From NCBI RefSeq assembly GCF_029962485.1, contig NZ_CP073637.1, forward strand, positions 2,914,001-2,978,000: 64,000 nt of DNA, given 5' to 3'. The first letter of the stretch is position 1, and each line of letters starts with the position of its first letter. This document shows positions 1-9,373 of this stretch, piece after piece. Source of the DNA: Burkholderia cepacia. Its GTDB lineage: Bacteria > Pseudomonadota > Gammaproteobacteria > Burkholderiales > Burkholderiaceae. The position numbers were made by a program, and so were the translations under genes. The notes below the pieces were generated by a model. It was not told the origin of the DNA and searched no databases. It was given only the letters and a program-made list of their open reading frames with translations.

Positions 1-2
1 CA

Positions 3-35
3 CAGTATCGAAGCGCAAGCCATTCTCTGATACTG
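3..35. promoter_or_regulatory. Inverted repeat upstream of LysR gene
   Basis: CAGTATC at 3-9 is repeated as its reverse complement GATACTG at 29-35, about 30 bp before the LysR start codon. LysR regulators usually bind dyads next to their own gene and a divergent target. The divergent target would lie off the left edge. Role is inferred from position only. Confidence 0.35.
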
Positions 36-66
36 TATTTTTTGCGATAAGCCATTACATTCCGGC

Positions 67-978
67 ATGACTTTCGATCTCCGACAATTGCGCGCCTTCA
101 CGACGATCGTCGCGTGCGGCAGCCTCGGCCGCGCCGCCGACGCGCTGCATGTGACGCAGCCAGCGCTGAGCCGGATCCTGAAGCGGCTCGAGGATCAGGT
201 CGGCGCGCCCTTGTTCGAGCGCCACTCGAAAGGCGTGCAGCTCACCGCGTTCGGCGAGGCGCTGCTGCCGCACGCGACGCTGCTGCAGCACGAGGCCGAG
301 CACGCGCGCGAGGAACTCGACGCGATGCGCGGGTTCGCGAAGGGCACGATCAAGGTCGGCACGGTGGGCAGCATCGCGAGCCTCGTGCTGCCGGTCGCGG
401 TCGGCCGCGTGCTCGACCGCTGGCCGAACCTGCGCGTCGAGATCATCGAAGGCGTGTGGGACCGGCTCGCGGAAGGGCTGAACAAGCACGAGATCGATCT
501 CGCGTTGTCCGCGCACGGACCCGACACCGACGAGATCGTCGCGATTCCCGAGTGCCGCTGGGAAGATCGCAGTCATATCGTTGCGGCGCCGCAGCATCCG
601 CTGCGCGCGCTCGGCCGCGCGCCGACGCTCGCCGATACGCTGCACGCGCGCTGGGCGATTCCGCCGCGCGGCACCGCGCCGTTCGACCACATGCGCGCGA
701 CCTTCGACGCGCACGGGCTCGCGCTGCCCGACATCGCGGTCGAGACGCGTTCGGTCACGACGCTGAAGAGCCTCGTCGCGCATGCCGGCTTCCTGAGCTG
801 GATGGCCGAGCCGATGTATGGCGCCGAGCAGCGCGCCGGCACGATCGACACGTTGCCCGTGCGCGAGGTCGTCGCGGTGCGCACGCTCACCGCGTTCCGG
901 CGCCGCCACGGGATCCTGCCCGGGCCGGCCGGCAAGCTGCTCGAGGAACTCGTCGCGTTGACGCGCGAGGGGCGCTGA
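67..978 (+). CDS. LysR family transcriptional regulator
   Basis: A DNA-binding regulator of 303 residues, the usual LysR length. The N-terminal winged helix-turn-helix spans about residues 5-64 and carries the family core ALHVTQPALSRILKRLE. The rest (about 90-300) is the two-lobed periplasmic-binding-like effector domain. The ATG at 67 is the first in frame and starts directly at the HTH, so the start is well placed. The gene stands alone: the next gene, dalD, begins 223 bp downstream behind its own operator, so there is no reason to link it to polyol use. Its natural partner is probably a divergent gene beyond the left edge. The effector is unknown. The family call is certain; the target is not visible. 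Confidence 0.93.
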   Translation: MTFDLRQLRAFTTIVACGSLGRAADALHVTQPALSRILKRLEDQVGAPLFERHSKGVQLTAFGEALLPHATLLQHEAEHAREELDAMRGFAKGTIKVGTVGSIASLVLPVAVGRVLDRWPNLRVEIIEGVWDRLAEGLNKHEIDLALSAHGPDTDEIVAIPECRWEDRSHIVAAPQHPLRALGRAPTLADTLHARWAIPPRGTAPFDHMRATFDAHGLALPDIAVETRSVTTLKSLVAHAGFLSWMAEPMYGAEQRAGTIDTLPVREVVAVRTLTAFRRRHGILPGPAGKLLEELVALTREGR

Positions 979-1009
979 CGGCGCTACCCGGCCGGCGCCT
1001 CATCCATCC

Positions 1010-1063
1010 CTTCCCGCCCTTCCCGCCCTTCCCGCCCATCTAGCCCATCTAGCCCTTCCGGCC
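1010..1063. repeat. 9-bp tandem repeat, six units
   Basis: Six consecutive 9-bp units: three of CTTCCCGCC (1010-1036), two of CATCTAGCC (1037-1054) and one of CTTCCGGCC (1055-1063). The array is in the non-coding gap between the LysR gene and the dalD operator, about 60 bp from the latter. The two unit types look like successive local duplications. It could vary in length between strains. No function is evident. Confidence 0.8.
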
Positions 1064-1123
1064 TTCCCGTCCGCCGCAGCGCACCATCGAAATGCCGTTT
1101 CCCCGCCTTGACTTTCGCTCGCC

Positions 1124-1168
1124 CGAATACGATCATTCGCTCACACAAAGAGCAAATGATCGTATTCG
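1124..1168. promoter_or_regulatory. Probable SorC-type operator before dalD
   Basis: A 14-bp perfect inverted repeat, CGAATACGATCATT at 1124-1137 and its complement at 1155-1168. It continues inward after one mismatch to GCTC (1139-1142) and GAGC (1150-1153) around a 7-bp centre (1143-1149). It ends 33 bp before the dalD ATG, so a bound repressor would block the promoter or early transcription. The same half-site and the same 7-bp centre occur before the polyol operon at 15887-15921. The site is seen directly; assignment to the SorC protein at 4268-5224 is inference. Confidence 0.7.
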
Positions 1169-1201
1169 ACTGGAAAGACTGGCACGAACAGGAGACACCG
1201 G

Positions 1202-2596
1202 ATGAGCGCATCGCCCTCCGCCCGCGCGCCCGTGCTGCTGCACATCGGCGCGGGCTCGTTTCACCGCGCGCACCAGGCGTGGTATCTGCATCGCGTGAAC
1301 GCGGCCGTGCCGGCCGACGAACGCTGGTCGCTGACCGTCGGCAACATCCGCGACGACATGCGCGCGACGATGGATGCGCTCACTGCGCAGCACGGCGCCT
1401 ACACGCTCGAAACCGTCACGCCGCAAGGCGAGCGCGCGTACGAGACGATCCGCGCGATCACGCGCGTGCTGCCGTGGTCGATCGACCTCGCCGCGCTGAT
1501 CGACGCAGGCGCCGATCCGGCGTGCCGGATCGTGTCGTTCACCGTCACCGAAGGCGGCTACTACCTCGACGAACACAACCGGCTCGACATCGCGAACGCC
1601 GATCTCGCCGCCGACCTGCAGGGCGCGCGCACGACGCTGTACGGCGCGCTCGCGGCGCTGCTCGCCGAACGCATGACGCGCGGCGCGGGCCCGCTCACGC
1701 TGCAGAGCTGCGACAACCTGCGCAACAACGGCGCGCGCTTTCGCGCCGGGATGCGCGAATTCCTCGAACGGCGCGGTGAAACCGCCCTCCTCGCGTGGTT
1801 CGACGCGAACGTCGCGACGCCGAGCGCGATGGTCGACCGCATCACGCCGCGCCCGACCGCCGACGTGCGCGAGCGCGTACTCGCGGCCACCGGTATCGAC
1901 GACGCGTGCCCGGTGATGGGCGAATCGTTCATCCAGTGGGTGATCGAGGACCGCTTCGCGGCCGGCCGGCCGCGCTGGGAGCTGGCCGGCGCCGAACTCG
2001 TCGACGACGTGCATCCGTACGAGGAAGCGAAGATCCGCATTCTCAACGCGACGCACAGCTGCATCGCGTGGGCCGGCACGCTCGCGGGCCATACCTACAT
2101 CCACGAAGGCACGCACGACGCGGCGATCCGGCGCTTCGCGCACGATTACGTGACGCAGGACGTGATCCCGTGCCTGACGCCGAGCCCGCTCGATCTCGCG
2201 CGCTATCGCGACGTCGTGCTCGAACGCTTCGGCAACCCGTACGTGCTCGACACGAACCAGCGCGTGGCGGCCGACGGCTTCTCGAAGATCCCCGGCTTCA
2301 TCGCACCGACGCTCGTCGAATCGTTCGCGCGCGGCGCGGCGCCGGTCGCCACCGCCGTGCTGCCCGCGTTGTTCCTGCGCTTTCTCGAACGCTGGGCGCG
2401 TGGCCTGCTGCCGTATGCGTACCAGGACGGCGTGATGGACGACAGCGCCGCGCGGGCGATCGTCGACGCCGACGATCCGGTCGTCGCGCTGTGCGCGAGC
2501 CGCGCGCTGTGGGGCTCGCTCGCCGGCAACGCGGCGCTGTTCGAGGCGCTGCGCGGCGCGCTCGCGCGGGTCGACGCATGGCTGGCACAACGCTGA
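1202..2596 (+). CDS. dalD: D-arabinitol 4-dehydrogenase
   Basis: NAD-dependent cytosolic enzyme that oxidises D-arabinitol to D-xylulose. The 464 residues match the long-chain mannitol/arabinitol dehydrogenase family, and the sequence closely resembles the Klebsiella DalD protein as I remember it (blocks FHRAHQAWYLHR, FTVTEGGYYL, VMGE.FIQWVIED, NQRVAADGFSKIP). The catalytic pattern K-x4-N-x2-H is present as K277, N282 and H285. An AGGAGA ribosome site at 1190-1195 supports the ATG at 1202. xylB follows after 83 bp, giving the arabinitol to xylulose to xylulose-5-phosphate route. The strong inverted repeat at 1124-1168 suggests repression without polyol. Members of this family often also accept mannitol, so substrate range may be wider. 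Confidence 0.92.
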   Translation: MSASPSARAPVLLHIGAGSFHRAHQAWYLHRVNAAVPADERWSLTVGNIRDDMRATMDALTAQHGAYTLETVTPQGERAYETIRAITRVLPWSIDLAALIDAGADPACRIVSFTVTEGGYYLDEHNRLDIANADLAADLQGARTTLYGALAALLAERMTRGAGPLTLQSCDNLRNNGARFRAGMREFLERRGETALLAWFDANVATPSAMVDRITPRPTADVRERVLAATGIDDACPVMGESFIQWVIEDRFAAGRPRWELAGAELVDDVHPYEEAKIRILNATHSCIAWAGTLAGHTYIHEGTHDAAIRRFAHDYVTQDVIPCLTPSPLDLARYRDVVLERFGNPYVLDTNQRVAADGFSKIPGFIAPTLVESFARGAAPVATAVLPALFLRFLERWARGLLPYAYQDGVMDDSAARAIVDADDPVVALCASRALWGSLAGNAALFEALRGALARVDAWLAQR

Positions 2597-2679
2597 CGCG
2601 CATCCGGGCGAACCTGCCTTGGCATGTGCGCTGCCGCGCGGCTAAAGTAGCGACTCCCCACTGACGGAACGAATCGCTC

Positions 2680-4161
2680 ATGTATCTCGGCATCGACCTC
2701 GGCACCTCGGAAGTGAAGGTATTGCTGCTGGCCCCCGACGGCACGGTCGTCGGCACGGCCGGCACGCCGTTCACCGTGTCGCGGCCGCATCCGCGCTGGG
2801 CAGAACAGCATCCGGACGACTGGTGGCGAGGCACGCTCGCCGCGCTCGCAACGTTGCGCGAGCGGCATCCGCACGCGTTCGCGCAGGTGCGCGGCATCGG
2901 CCTGTCGGGACAGATGCACGGCGCCGTGCTGCTCGGTCGCGACGACCGCGTGCTGCGCCCCGCGATCCTGTGGAACGACATGCGCAGCGCCGACGAATGC
3001 GCGCTGCTCACCGAACGCGCGCCCGATCTCCATGCGCTGGCCGGCAATCTCGCGATGCCGGGCTTTACCGCGCCGAAACTGCTGTGGGTCGCGAAGCATG
3101 AACCCGACGTGTTCGCCGCCACCGCCTGCGTGCTGATGCCGAAGGACTACCTGCGGTTCCGGCTGACCGGTGCGAAAGTCTCGGACCCGTCGGACGCAGC
3201 CGGCACGCTGTGGCTCGACGTCGCGCGCCGCGACTGGTCCGACGCGCTGCTCGCCGCGTGCGACATGACCCGCGACCAGATGCCCCGCATCGTCGAGGGC
3301 AACGCGCCGTCCGGCACGCTGCGCGCTGACGTCGCGCGCGAGCTCGGGCTGTCGGAGGCCGTCGTGGTCGCGGGCGGCGGCGGCGACAACGCGACAAGTG
3401 CGCTCGGCATCGGCGCGATCCACGCGGGCGACGGCTTCGTGTCGCTCGGCACGTCGGGCGTGCTGAGCGTGGTCGGCGACCGCTTCATGCCAAACCCCGC
3501 ATCGGCCGTGCATGCGTTCTGCCACGCCATCCCCGATCGCTGGCAACTGATGAGCGTCGTGCTGTCGGCCGCGAGCTGCCTGCGCTGGGTCTGCAAGCTG
3601 ACGGGCACCGACGAGCCCGCACTGCTCGCCGAAGTCGAAACGCTCGACGCCGACGCGCTCGCGACGGCGCCGCTGTTCCTGCCCTACCTGTCCGGCGAGC
3701 GCACGCCGCACAACGATCCGTACGCACAAGGCGTGTTCTTCGGGATGACGCATGCGACCGAGCGCGCGCATCTCGGCTACGCGGTACTCGAAGGCGTGAC
3801 GCTCGGCCTCGCCGACGGCCTCGACGCGCTCCATGCGGCCGGCGTCGAAACCGACCAGCTGTCGCTGATCGGCGGCGGCGCGCGCAGCGCGTTCTGGGCG
3901 CAACTGATCGCCGACGCGCTGAACGTGCGCACGCGCCAGATCGGCGGCGGCGAGACGGGCGCGGCGCTCGGCGCGGCACGGCTCGGCTGGCTGGCCGTCG
4001 GCGGCGACCCGCACGCGGTGCTGACCAAGCCGCCGGTGCGCGCCGAATACGCGCCGGACGCCGCCCGCCATGCGCGGCTGCGCGAACGCCTCGACGCGTT
4101 CCGCTCGCTGTACCGTCACGTCCAGCCGCTGTACGAACCGTCGCGCACGCGGCTCGCGTAG
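2680..4161 (+). CDS. xylB: Xylulokinase (polyol locus copy)
   Basis: Phosphorylates D-xylulose to D-xylulose-5-phosphate for the pentose phosphate pathway. The 493 residues have the FGGY kinase layout: the N-terminal phosphate-binding motif GIDLGTSEVK, the substrate loop GLSGQMHGAV near residue 80, and the catalytic base Asp236 in GGGGDNATSALG. The C-terminal half contains GGGARSAFWAQ, the family adenosine motif. It lies 83 bp after dalD and receives that enzyme's product, so cotranscription is likely. The ribosome site before 2680 is weak. A second FGGY kinase at 21568-23064 is clearly diverged from this one and carries a repeat insertion. Confidence 0.93.
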   Translation: MYLGIDLGTSEVKVLLLAPDGTVVGTAGTPFTVSRPHPRWAEQHPDDWWRGTLAALATLRERHPHAFAQVRGIGLSGQMHGAVLLGRDDRVLRPAILWNDMRSADECALLTERAPDLHALAGNLAMPGFTAPKLLWVAKHEPDVFAATACVLMPKDYLRFRLTGAKVSDPSDAAGTLWLDVARRDWSDALLAACDMTRDQMPRIVEGNAPSGTLRADVARELGLSEAVVVAGGGGDNATSALGIGAIHAGDGFVSLGTSGVLSVVGDRFMPNPASAVHAFCHAIPDRWQLMSVVLSAASCLRWVCKLTGTDEPALLAEVETLDADALATAPLFLPYLSGERTPHNDPYAQGVFFGMTHATERAHLGYAVLEGVTLGLADGLDALHAAGVETDQLSLIGGGARSAFWAQLIADALNVRTRQIGGGETGAALGAARLGWLAVGGDPHAVLTKPPVRAEYAPDAARHARLRERLDAFRSLYRHVQPLYEPSRTRLA

Positions 4162-4267
4162 ACGTGACTGCGGGGCAGCGCGCACGACATGCGTTACAGT
4201 GGACGCCGTCGTGCGGCCTGCCGGCTGGCCCGCGGGGCGGCCCCCTGATCCGAACCGAATCGCTATC

Positions 4268-5224
4268 GTGTCCAAGTCCTCAGAAAAACTCGATCTCGCC
4301 ACGCGTGCCGCGTGGCTCTACTACGTCGCGGGCGACACGCAGAACGAAATCGCCGAGAAGCTGCAGGTCTCGCGCCCGGTCGCGCAGCGCCTCGTTGCGT
4401 TCGCGGTCGAGAAGAACCTGATCCGCGTGCGCGTCGATCACCAGCTCGCCGACTGCCTCGATCTCGGCGCGCAGCTGTCGAAACGCTATGGCCTCGCGAT
4501 GTGCGAAGTCGTGCCCGTCGATGCCGATGCACCCGATGCGATCGACCGCAAGCTCGCGGTCGCCGGCGCGCAGGTGATGGAGCGCTATCTGAACGAAACG
4601 CGCCCGATGGTGATCGCGGTCAGTAGCGGCCGGACGCTGAAGGCCGCGGTCGCGCAGATCGCGCAGATCGAGCGCCCGCAGCACCGGCTCGTGTCGATGG
4701 TCGGCGCGATCGCGGCCGACGGGTCGTCGAACCGCTACGACGTCGCGCAGTACATCTCCGAGAAAACCGGCAGCAAGCACTTCCTGCTACCCGCGCCGCT
4801 GTTCGCCGACAGCAACGCCGAGCGCGCGCAGTGGTGCAATCACCGGCTGTACCGGATCGTCGAGGCACTGTCGGGCCAGGCCGACGTCGCGTTCGTCGGG
4901 ATCGGCAACATCGGCCCGCACTGCCCGCTCTACGAAGACGGCTTCATCACCGAACGGGAGCGCGACGAGATGACCGCGCTCGGCGCGGTGGCCGAACTGC
5001 TCGGCGTGCCGATCGACGCGCAAGGCAAGCTGATCGACGTGTCGACCAGCGCACGCGTGACGAGCGTGGCGCTCGCGTCGCCGCCGAAGCTGCCGACGAT
5101 CGCGTTCGCCGGCGGCCCGAAGAAACACGACGCGGTGATCGCCGCGCTGCGCGGCGGCTGGCTGTCGGGGCTCGTCACCGACGAAACCTGCGCACGCGCC
5201 GCGCTCGCCGCGAAGGCGGCCTGA
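4268..5224 (+). CDS. SorC family sugar-binding transcriptional regulator
   Basis: Probable effector-responsive regulator of polyol use, 318 residues. Residues about 5-60 form a SorC/DeoR-type helix-turn-helix (WLYYVAGDTQNEIAEKLQVSR), followed by the sugar-phosphate-binding domain with FVGIGNIGPHCPLYEDGFI near the middle. I chose the GTG at 4268 because the HTH begins a few residues later and upstream in-frame sequence lies within the end of xylB and a non-conserved stretch; no clear ribosome site helps. It follows xylB by 106 bp in the same direction. The paired inverted repeats before dalD and before the polyol operon are the best candidates for its binding sites. The ligand, perhaps xylulose-5-phosphate or another sugar phosphate, is inferred. 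Confidence 0.85.
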   Translation: MSKSSEKLDLATRAAWLYYVAGDTQNEIAEKLQVSRPVAQRLVAFAVEKNLIRVRVDHQLADCLDLGAQLSKRYGLAMCEVVPVDADAPDAIDRKLAVAGAQVMERYLNETRPMVIAVSSGRTLKAAVAQIAQIERPQHRLVSMVGAIAADGSSNRYDVAQYISEKTGSKHFLLPAPLFADSNAERAQWCNHRLYRIVEALSGQADVAFVGIGNIGPHCPLYEDGFITERERDEMTALGAVAELLGVPIDAQGKLIDVSTSARVTSVALASPPKLPTIAFAGGPKKHDAVIAALRGGWLSGLVTDETCARAALAAKAA

Positions 5225-5246
5225 CACCGCCGACGGGCACGCCCGC

Positions 5247-6458
5247 TCAGGCCGCGCGCGGCGCCGGGAACGCATGCCGGCGCGCGCGCCACGCGCCGAG
5301 CCACGCGGCCGCCAGCAGCACGACCAGCACCCACGGAATCGCGCCGGCGCCCGTCGCATCGAGCAGCATCCCGCCCGCGATGCCGCCACCGGCGATCGCC
5401 AGATTCCACACCGTCACGAGCATCGACTGCGCGACGTCGGCCGACTCGCCCGCCGCGTTCGCGGCAGCCGTCTGGAACAGCGTCGGCGCGCCGCCAAACG
5501 CGAGCCCCCACAGCGCGACGCCCGCGTAGACGATCGCCATCCCGGAACCGGCGCCGAGCATCAGCGCCGCGAGCGCGAACAGCGCGATGCTGGCGAGCGT
5601 CAGCCGCCGTTGCGCGGCGCCGATCCATGCGCCCGTCAGCGCGATGCCGGCCAGCGACGCGATACCGAACACGAACAGCACCACATCGACCTGCGTGCCC
5701 ATCCGCACGCCTGCCAGGAACGGCGCGACATACGTGTACAGCATGTTGTGCGCGAGCACGTACGCGAACATCACGGTCAGCACCGGCCGCACGCCGGGCA
5801 GCGTCATCACGCCGAGCACCGGCTCGCGCGCGCCGGCGGACTGCCCCGCGTAATCGGGCACGCGCAGGCGAATCCAGCCGATCAGCGCGAGCGCCGCCAG
5901 CGTGATCAGCGCGAACGCGACGCGCCAGCCAAGCGCCGCACCGAGCGCGGTGCCGGCCGGAATGCCGATCGACATCGCGACCGGCGCGCCGAGCATCGCC
6001 ACCGCGATCGCCCGACCGCGCAGCGAAGCGTCGACCATCCGGCTCGCATAGCCGGCCAGCAACGCCCACAGCAGCCCGGCCGCCATGCCGGCGACGAAGC
6101 GCGCGACGAGCGTGAGCGCGTAGTACGGCGACACGGCCGTCAGCGCGTTCGACACGACGAAGCCGGCGAGCGCCGCGAGCAGCAGGCGCCGCCGGCGCAT
6201 CGCCCGCGTCGCGGCGACGAGCGGAATCGCCGCGACGATCGAGCCGAGCGCATAGACGGTCACGAGCTGGCCGATCAGCGCCTCGGGCACGCGCAGGTCG
6301 GCGCTCATCAACGGCAGCAGGCCGGCCGGCAACGCTTCGGTGAGGATGGTGATGAAGGCGGCCGTCGCGAGCGCCAGCAGGTTCGCGACCGGCAGGCGTT
6401 CGGCCGCCTGCGCCGGCTGGCCGGCAACGCGGCCGTCCATCGACGGGCAATCGCTCAT
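5247..6458 (-). CDS. MFS drug/sugar efflux transporter
   Basis: Inner-membrane major facilitator of 403 residues with about twelve hydrophobic segments. It starts near residue 25 with the region NLLALATAAFITILTEALPA and has the DHA1-family loop after helix 2 (AATRAMRRRRLLL). The profile resembles the AraJ/YdhP/purine-exporter branch. The start at 6458 has a GGGAG ribosome site; a longer frame to 6623 would run through the divergent promoter and lacks membrane-protein character. It faces the LysR gene at 6622 across a 163-bp gap containing a CGGACAC-N11-GTGTCCG dyad, the usual layout for a LysR-controlled exporter. The substrate is unknown. Confidence 0.85.
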   Translation of the reverse strand: MSDCPSMDGRVAGQPAQAAERLPVANLLALATAAFITILTEALPAGLLPLMSADLRVPEALIGQLVTVYALGSIVAAIPLVAATRAMRRRRLLLAALAGFVVSNALTAVSPYYALTLVARFVAGMAAGLLWALLAGYASRMVDASLRGRAIAVAMLGAPVAMSIGIPAGTALGAALGWRVAFALITLAALALIGWIRLRVPDYAGQSAGAREPVLGVMTLPGVRPVLTVMFAYVLAHNMLYTYVAPFLAGVRMGTQVDVVLFVFGIASLAGIALTGAWIGAAQRRLTLASIALFALAALMLGAGSGMAIVYAGVALWGLAFGGAPTLFQTAAANAAGESADVAQSMLVTVWNLAIAGGGIAGGMLLDATGAGAIPWVLVVLLAAAWLGAWRARRHAFPAPRAA

Positions 6459-6581
6459 GATGCGCTCCCGGCTTCGACGCGACGGGCGATGACAGGCAGG
6501 AATGACATGGCGTGACCTCGAACAGTGAAGGAACGCCCATCGTAGGGAGCCGGCGCGAGAAGAAAAACCGGGGTAGAGTTC

Positions 6582-6606
6582 CGGACACTCCGGACGCCGG
6601 TGTCCG
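6582..6606. promoter_or_regulatory. LysR-type dyad between MFS and LysR genes
   Basis: CGGACAC at 6582-6588 and GTGTCCG at 6600-6606 form a perfect 7-bp dyad with an 11-bp centre, the geometry typical of LysR recognition sites. It ends 15 bp before the LysR ATG and is well placed for autoregulation and for control of the divergent MFS gene. Binding is inferred. Confidence 0.55.
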
Positions 6607-6621
6607 CAATCGGGATCTCGC

Positions 6622-7506
6622 ATGGAAAATCTGGGCGGTTTCGTCGTGTTCGTTCAGGTCGCCGAAACGCGCAGCTTCGTCGCGGCCGGCCGCGCGCTCG
6701 GGCTGTCGGCTTCGGCGATCGGCAAGCGCATCGCGCGGCTCGAGGCGCGCCTGAACGTGCGGTTGTTTCACCGCAGCACGCGCAGCATCACGCTGACGGC
6801 CGAAGGCACGCGCTTTCTCGAACGATGCCGGCGCGTGATCGCCGAGATCGAAGCGGCCGAACGGGAATTGACGCACAGCACCGAAGCGCCGCGCGGCCGG
6901 CTGCGCGTGAGCCTGCCGACGATCGGCACGCTGCTGCTGCCGGTGCTCGCCGATTTCATGGCCGCGTATCCGGAGATCGAGCTCGACATCGATTTCAGCG
7001 ACCGGCTCGTCGACGTCGTCGACGAAGGGTTCGACGCGGTGCTGCGCACCGGCCAGCCTTCAGATTCACGGCTGTCGTCGCGGCTGCTCGGCCATTTCCG
7101 CCAGCACCTCGTCGCGTCGCCCGCGTATCTCGACCGGCACGGCACGCCGCGCACGCCGGCCGATCTCGCACAGCATCGCTGCCTGCACTATCGCTTCCCG
7201 ACCAGCGGCAAGCTCGAAACCTGGCCGCTGCGCGTGCCGCGCACCGGTACGCCACCGGAGGTGCCGGTCGCGATGGTCAGCAACAGCGCGGAAGCACGCC
7301 TGTGCTTCGCGCTGCGCGGGCTCGGCATCGCGTGCCTGCCCATTTTCTTCGTGCGCGACGCGCTCGAGGACGGCACGCTGCGCGCGGTGCTCGACGAACA
7401 CGTCGCGAGCTGCGCGCCGATCCACGTCCTGTGGCCGTCAGGCCGGCACCCGACGCCGAAGCTGCGCGCGTTCGTCGACTACATGGCCGAACACCTGCGC
7501 ATCTGA
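6622..7506 (+). CDS. LysR family transcriptional regulator
   Basis: A 294-residue LysR regulator. The HTH is at about residues 3-60 (ALGLSASAIGKRIARLEARL), followed by the effector-binding domain from about residue 90 (GRLRVSLPTIGTLLLPVLADF). It belongs to the subgroup with SASAIGK/SVSKRI-type recognition helices, often local regulators of exporters or oxidoreductases. It is divergent from the MFS gene at 5247-6458 and shares a 163-bp promoter gap with it, so that transporter is the expected target. It converges with the ABC ATPase gene ending at 7526, 19 bp away, with no clear terminator between them. The family is certain; the effector is not known. Confidence 0.93.
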   Translation: MENLGGFVVFVQVAETRSFVAAGRALGLSASAIGKRIARLEARLNVRLFHRSTRSITLTAEGTRFLERCRRVIAEIEAAERELTHSTEAPRGRLRVSLPTIGTLLLPVLADFMAAYPEIELDIDFSDRLVDVVDEGFDAVLRTGQPSDSRLSSRLLGHFRQHLVASPAYLDRHGTPRTPADLAQHRCLHYRFPTSGKLETWPLRVPRTGTPPEVPVAMVSNSAEARLCFALRGLGIACLPIFFVRDALEDGTLRAVLDEHVASCAPIHVLWPSGRHPTPKLRAFVDYMAEHLRI

Positions 7507-7525
7507 GCGGCGCAGGCGCCGGTCG

Positions 7526-8635
<1,110 letters not shown>

Positions 8636-8659
8636 GATCTGTCTCCGTTCGTTCGTGAT

Positions 8660-8679
8660 GCGCCGCCTTCGGGCGGCGC
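8660..8679. other. Intra-operon hairpin between HAD and ATPase genes
   Basis: GCGCCGCC at 8660-8667 pairs perfectly with 8672-8679 around a 4-base loop, inside the 54-bp gap between the HAD and ATPase genes. There is no T-tract, so it is not a terminator. It may be an RNA stability or processing element. Confidence 0.5.
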
Positions 8680-8689
8680 GCAATCGTTG

Positions 8690-9373
8690 CTAGTTCGGCA
8701 GCACCGCGCCCGTCGCCTGCCAGCGCGCGACGTAACCGGGCAGCTCGTGCATGTCGTCGAATACGTGACGCGCGCCGATCCCGCGCAGCGCGTCGATTTG
8801 AGCGGCCGACGCATGCCCGCCGCCGACGAAGCCGAGCACGGTCATGCCGGCCGCCGCCGCCGCGGTGATGCCGGTCACGCTGTCCTCGACGACGAGGCAG
8901 TGGGCAGGCGCCGCGCCGAGCGTGCGCGCGGCCGCGAGATACACGTCGGGCGCCGGCTTCGGCCGCGCAACGGCATCCGCGCAGAACAGCCGGTCGCCGA
9001 AGAAGCGCGCGAGACCGGTGCGCGCGAGCGCCGCCTCGACGTACGCACGGTAGCTGTTGCTCGCGCAGGCCGTCGTCAGTTGAATCGCGGCCAGCGCCGT
9101 ATCGATACCGTCGACCATCGGCGCATTGACGGCCGCTGCTTCGACCGCGCGGCGAATCGCCTCGACGTCGGCGGCCGACAGCGTGCGGCCGACGGCCTCG
9201 CCGGCACCGGCCAGCACGCGCTCGATGCGCAACCCGAGCAGCGGCATCACGGCCGGCCGCGCATCGACGCCCGGCCAGCGCGCATCGAGTTCGCGCACGA
9301 TCACGTCGGCGGCCACGGCCTCGCTGTCGATCAGCACGCCGTCGCAATCGCAGATCAGGACGTTCGCTGTCAT
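8690..9373 (-). CDS. HAD family sugar-phosphate phosphatase or phosphomutase-like protein
   Basis: Soluble hydrolase of 227 residues in HAD subfamily I (the beta-phosphoglucomutase/phosphatase group). Motif I is CDCDGVLIDSE at the N-terminus with nucleophile and acid/base Asp, motif II is the TTACASNS stretch near residue 105, motif III is the Lys in RPKPAPDVY, and motif IV is VVEDSVTGI. Its ATG overlaps the upstream permease stop codon by 4 bp, so the two are translationally coupled. It sits between permease and ATPase genes, suggesting a role in the same pathway, such as dephosphorylating a misphosphorylated polyol or sugar intermediate. That role is inference; the fold is clear. Confidence 0.85.
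   Translation of the reverse strand: MTANVLICDCDGVLIDSEAVAADVIVRELDARWPGVDARPAVMPLLGLRIERVLAGAGEAVGRTLSAADVEAIRRAVEAAAVNAPMVDGIDTALAAIQLTTACASNSYRAYVEAALARTGLARFFGDRLFCADAVARPKPAPDVYLAAARTLGAAPAHCLVVEDSVTGITAAAAAGMTVLGFVGGGHASAAQIDALRGIGARHVFDDMHELPGYVARWQATGAVLPN

Noticed and set aside
1010..1063. CRISPR-like array
   Set aside because: Units are contiguous 9-mers without spacers, so it is a simple minisatellite.
4070..4267. Upstream extension of the SorC-type regulator
   Set aside because: Residues before GTG 4268 overlap the end of xylB in another frame and show no conservation pattern; the HTH starts right after 4268.
2203..4302. Long - strand frame across dalD and xylB
   Set aside because: It is antisense to two well-supported genes and gives an Arg/His-rich translation with no recognisable domain.
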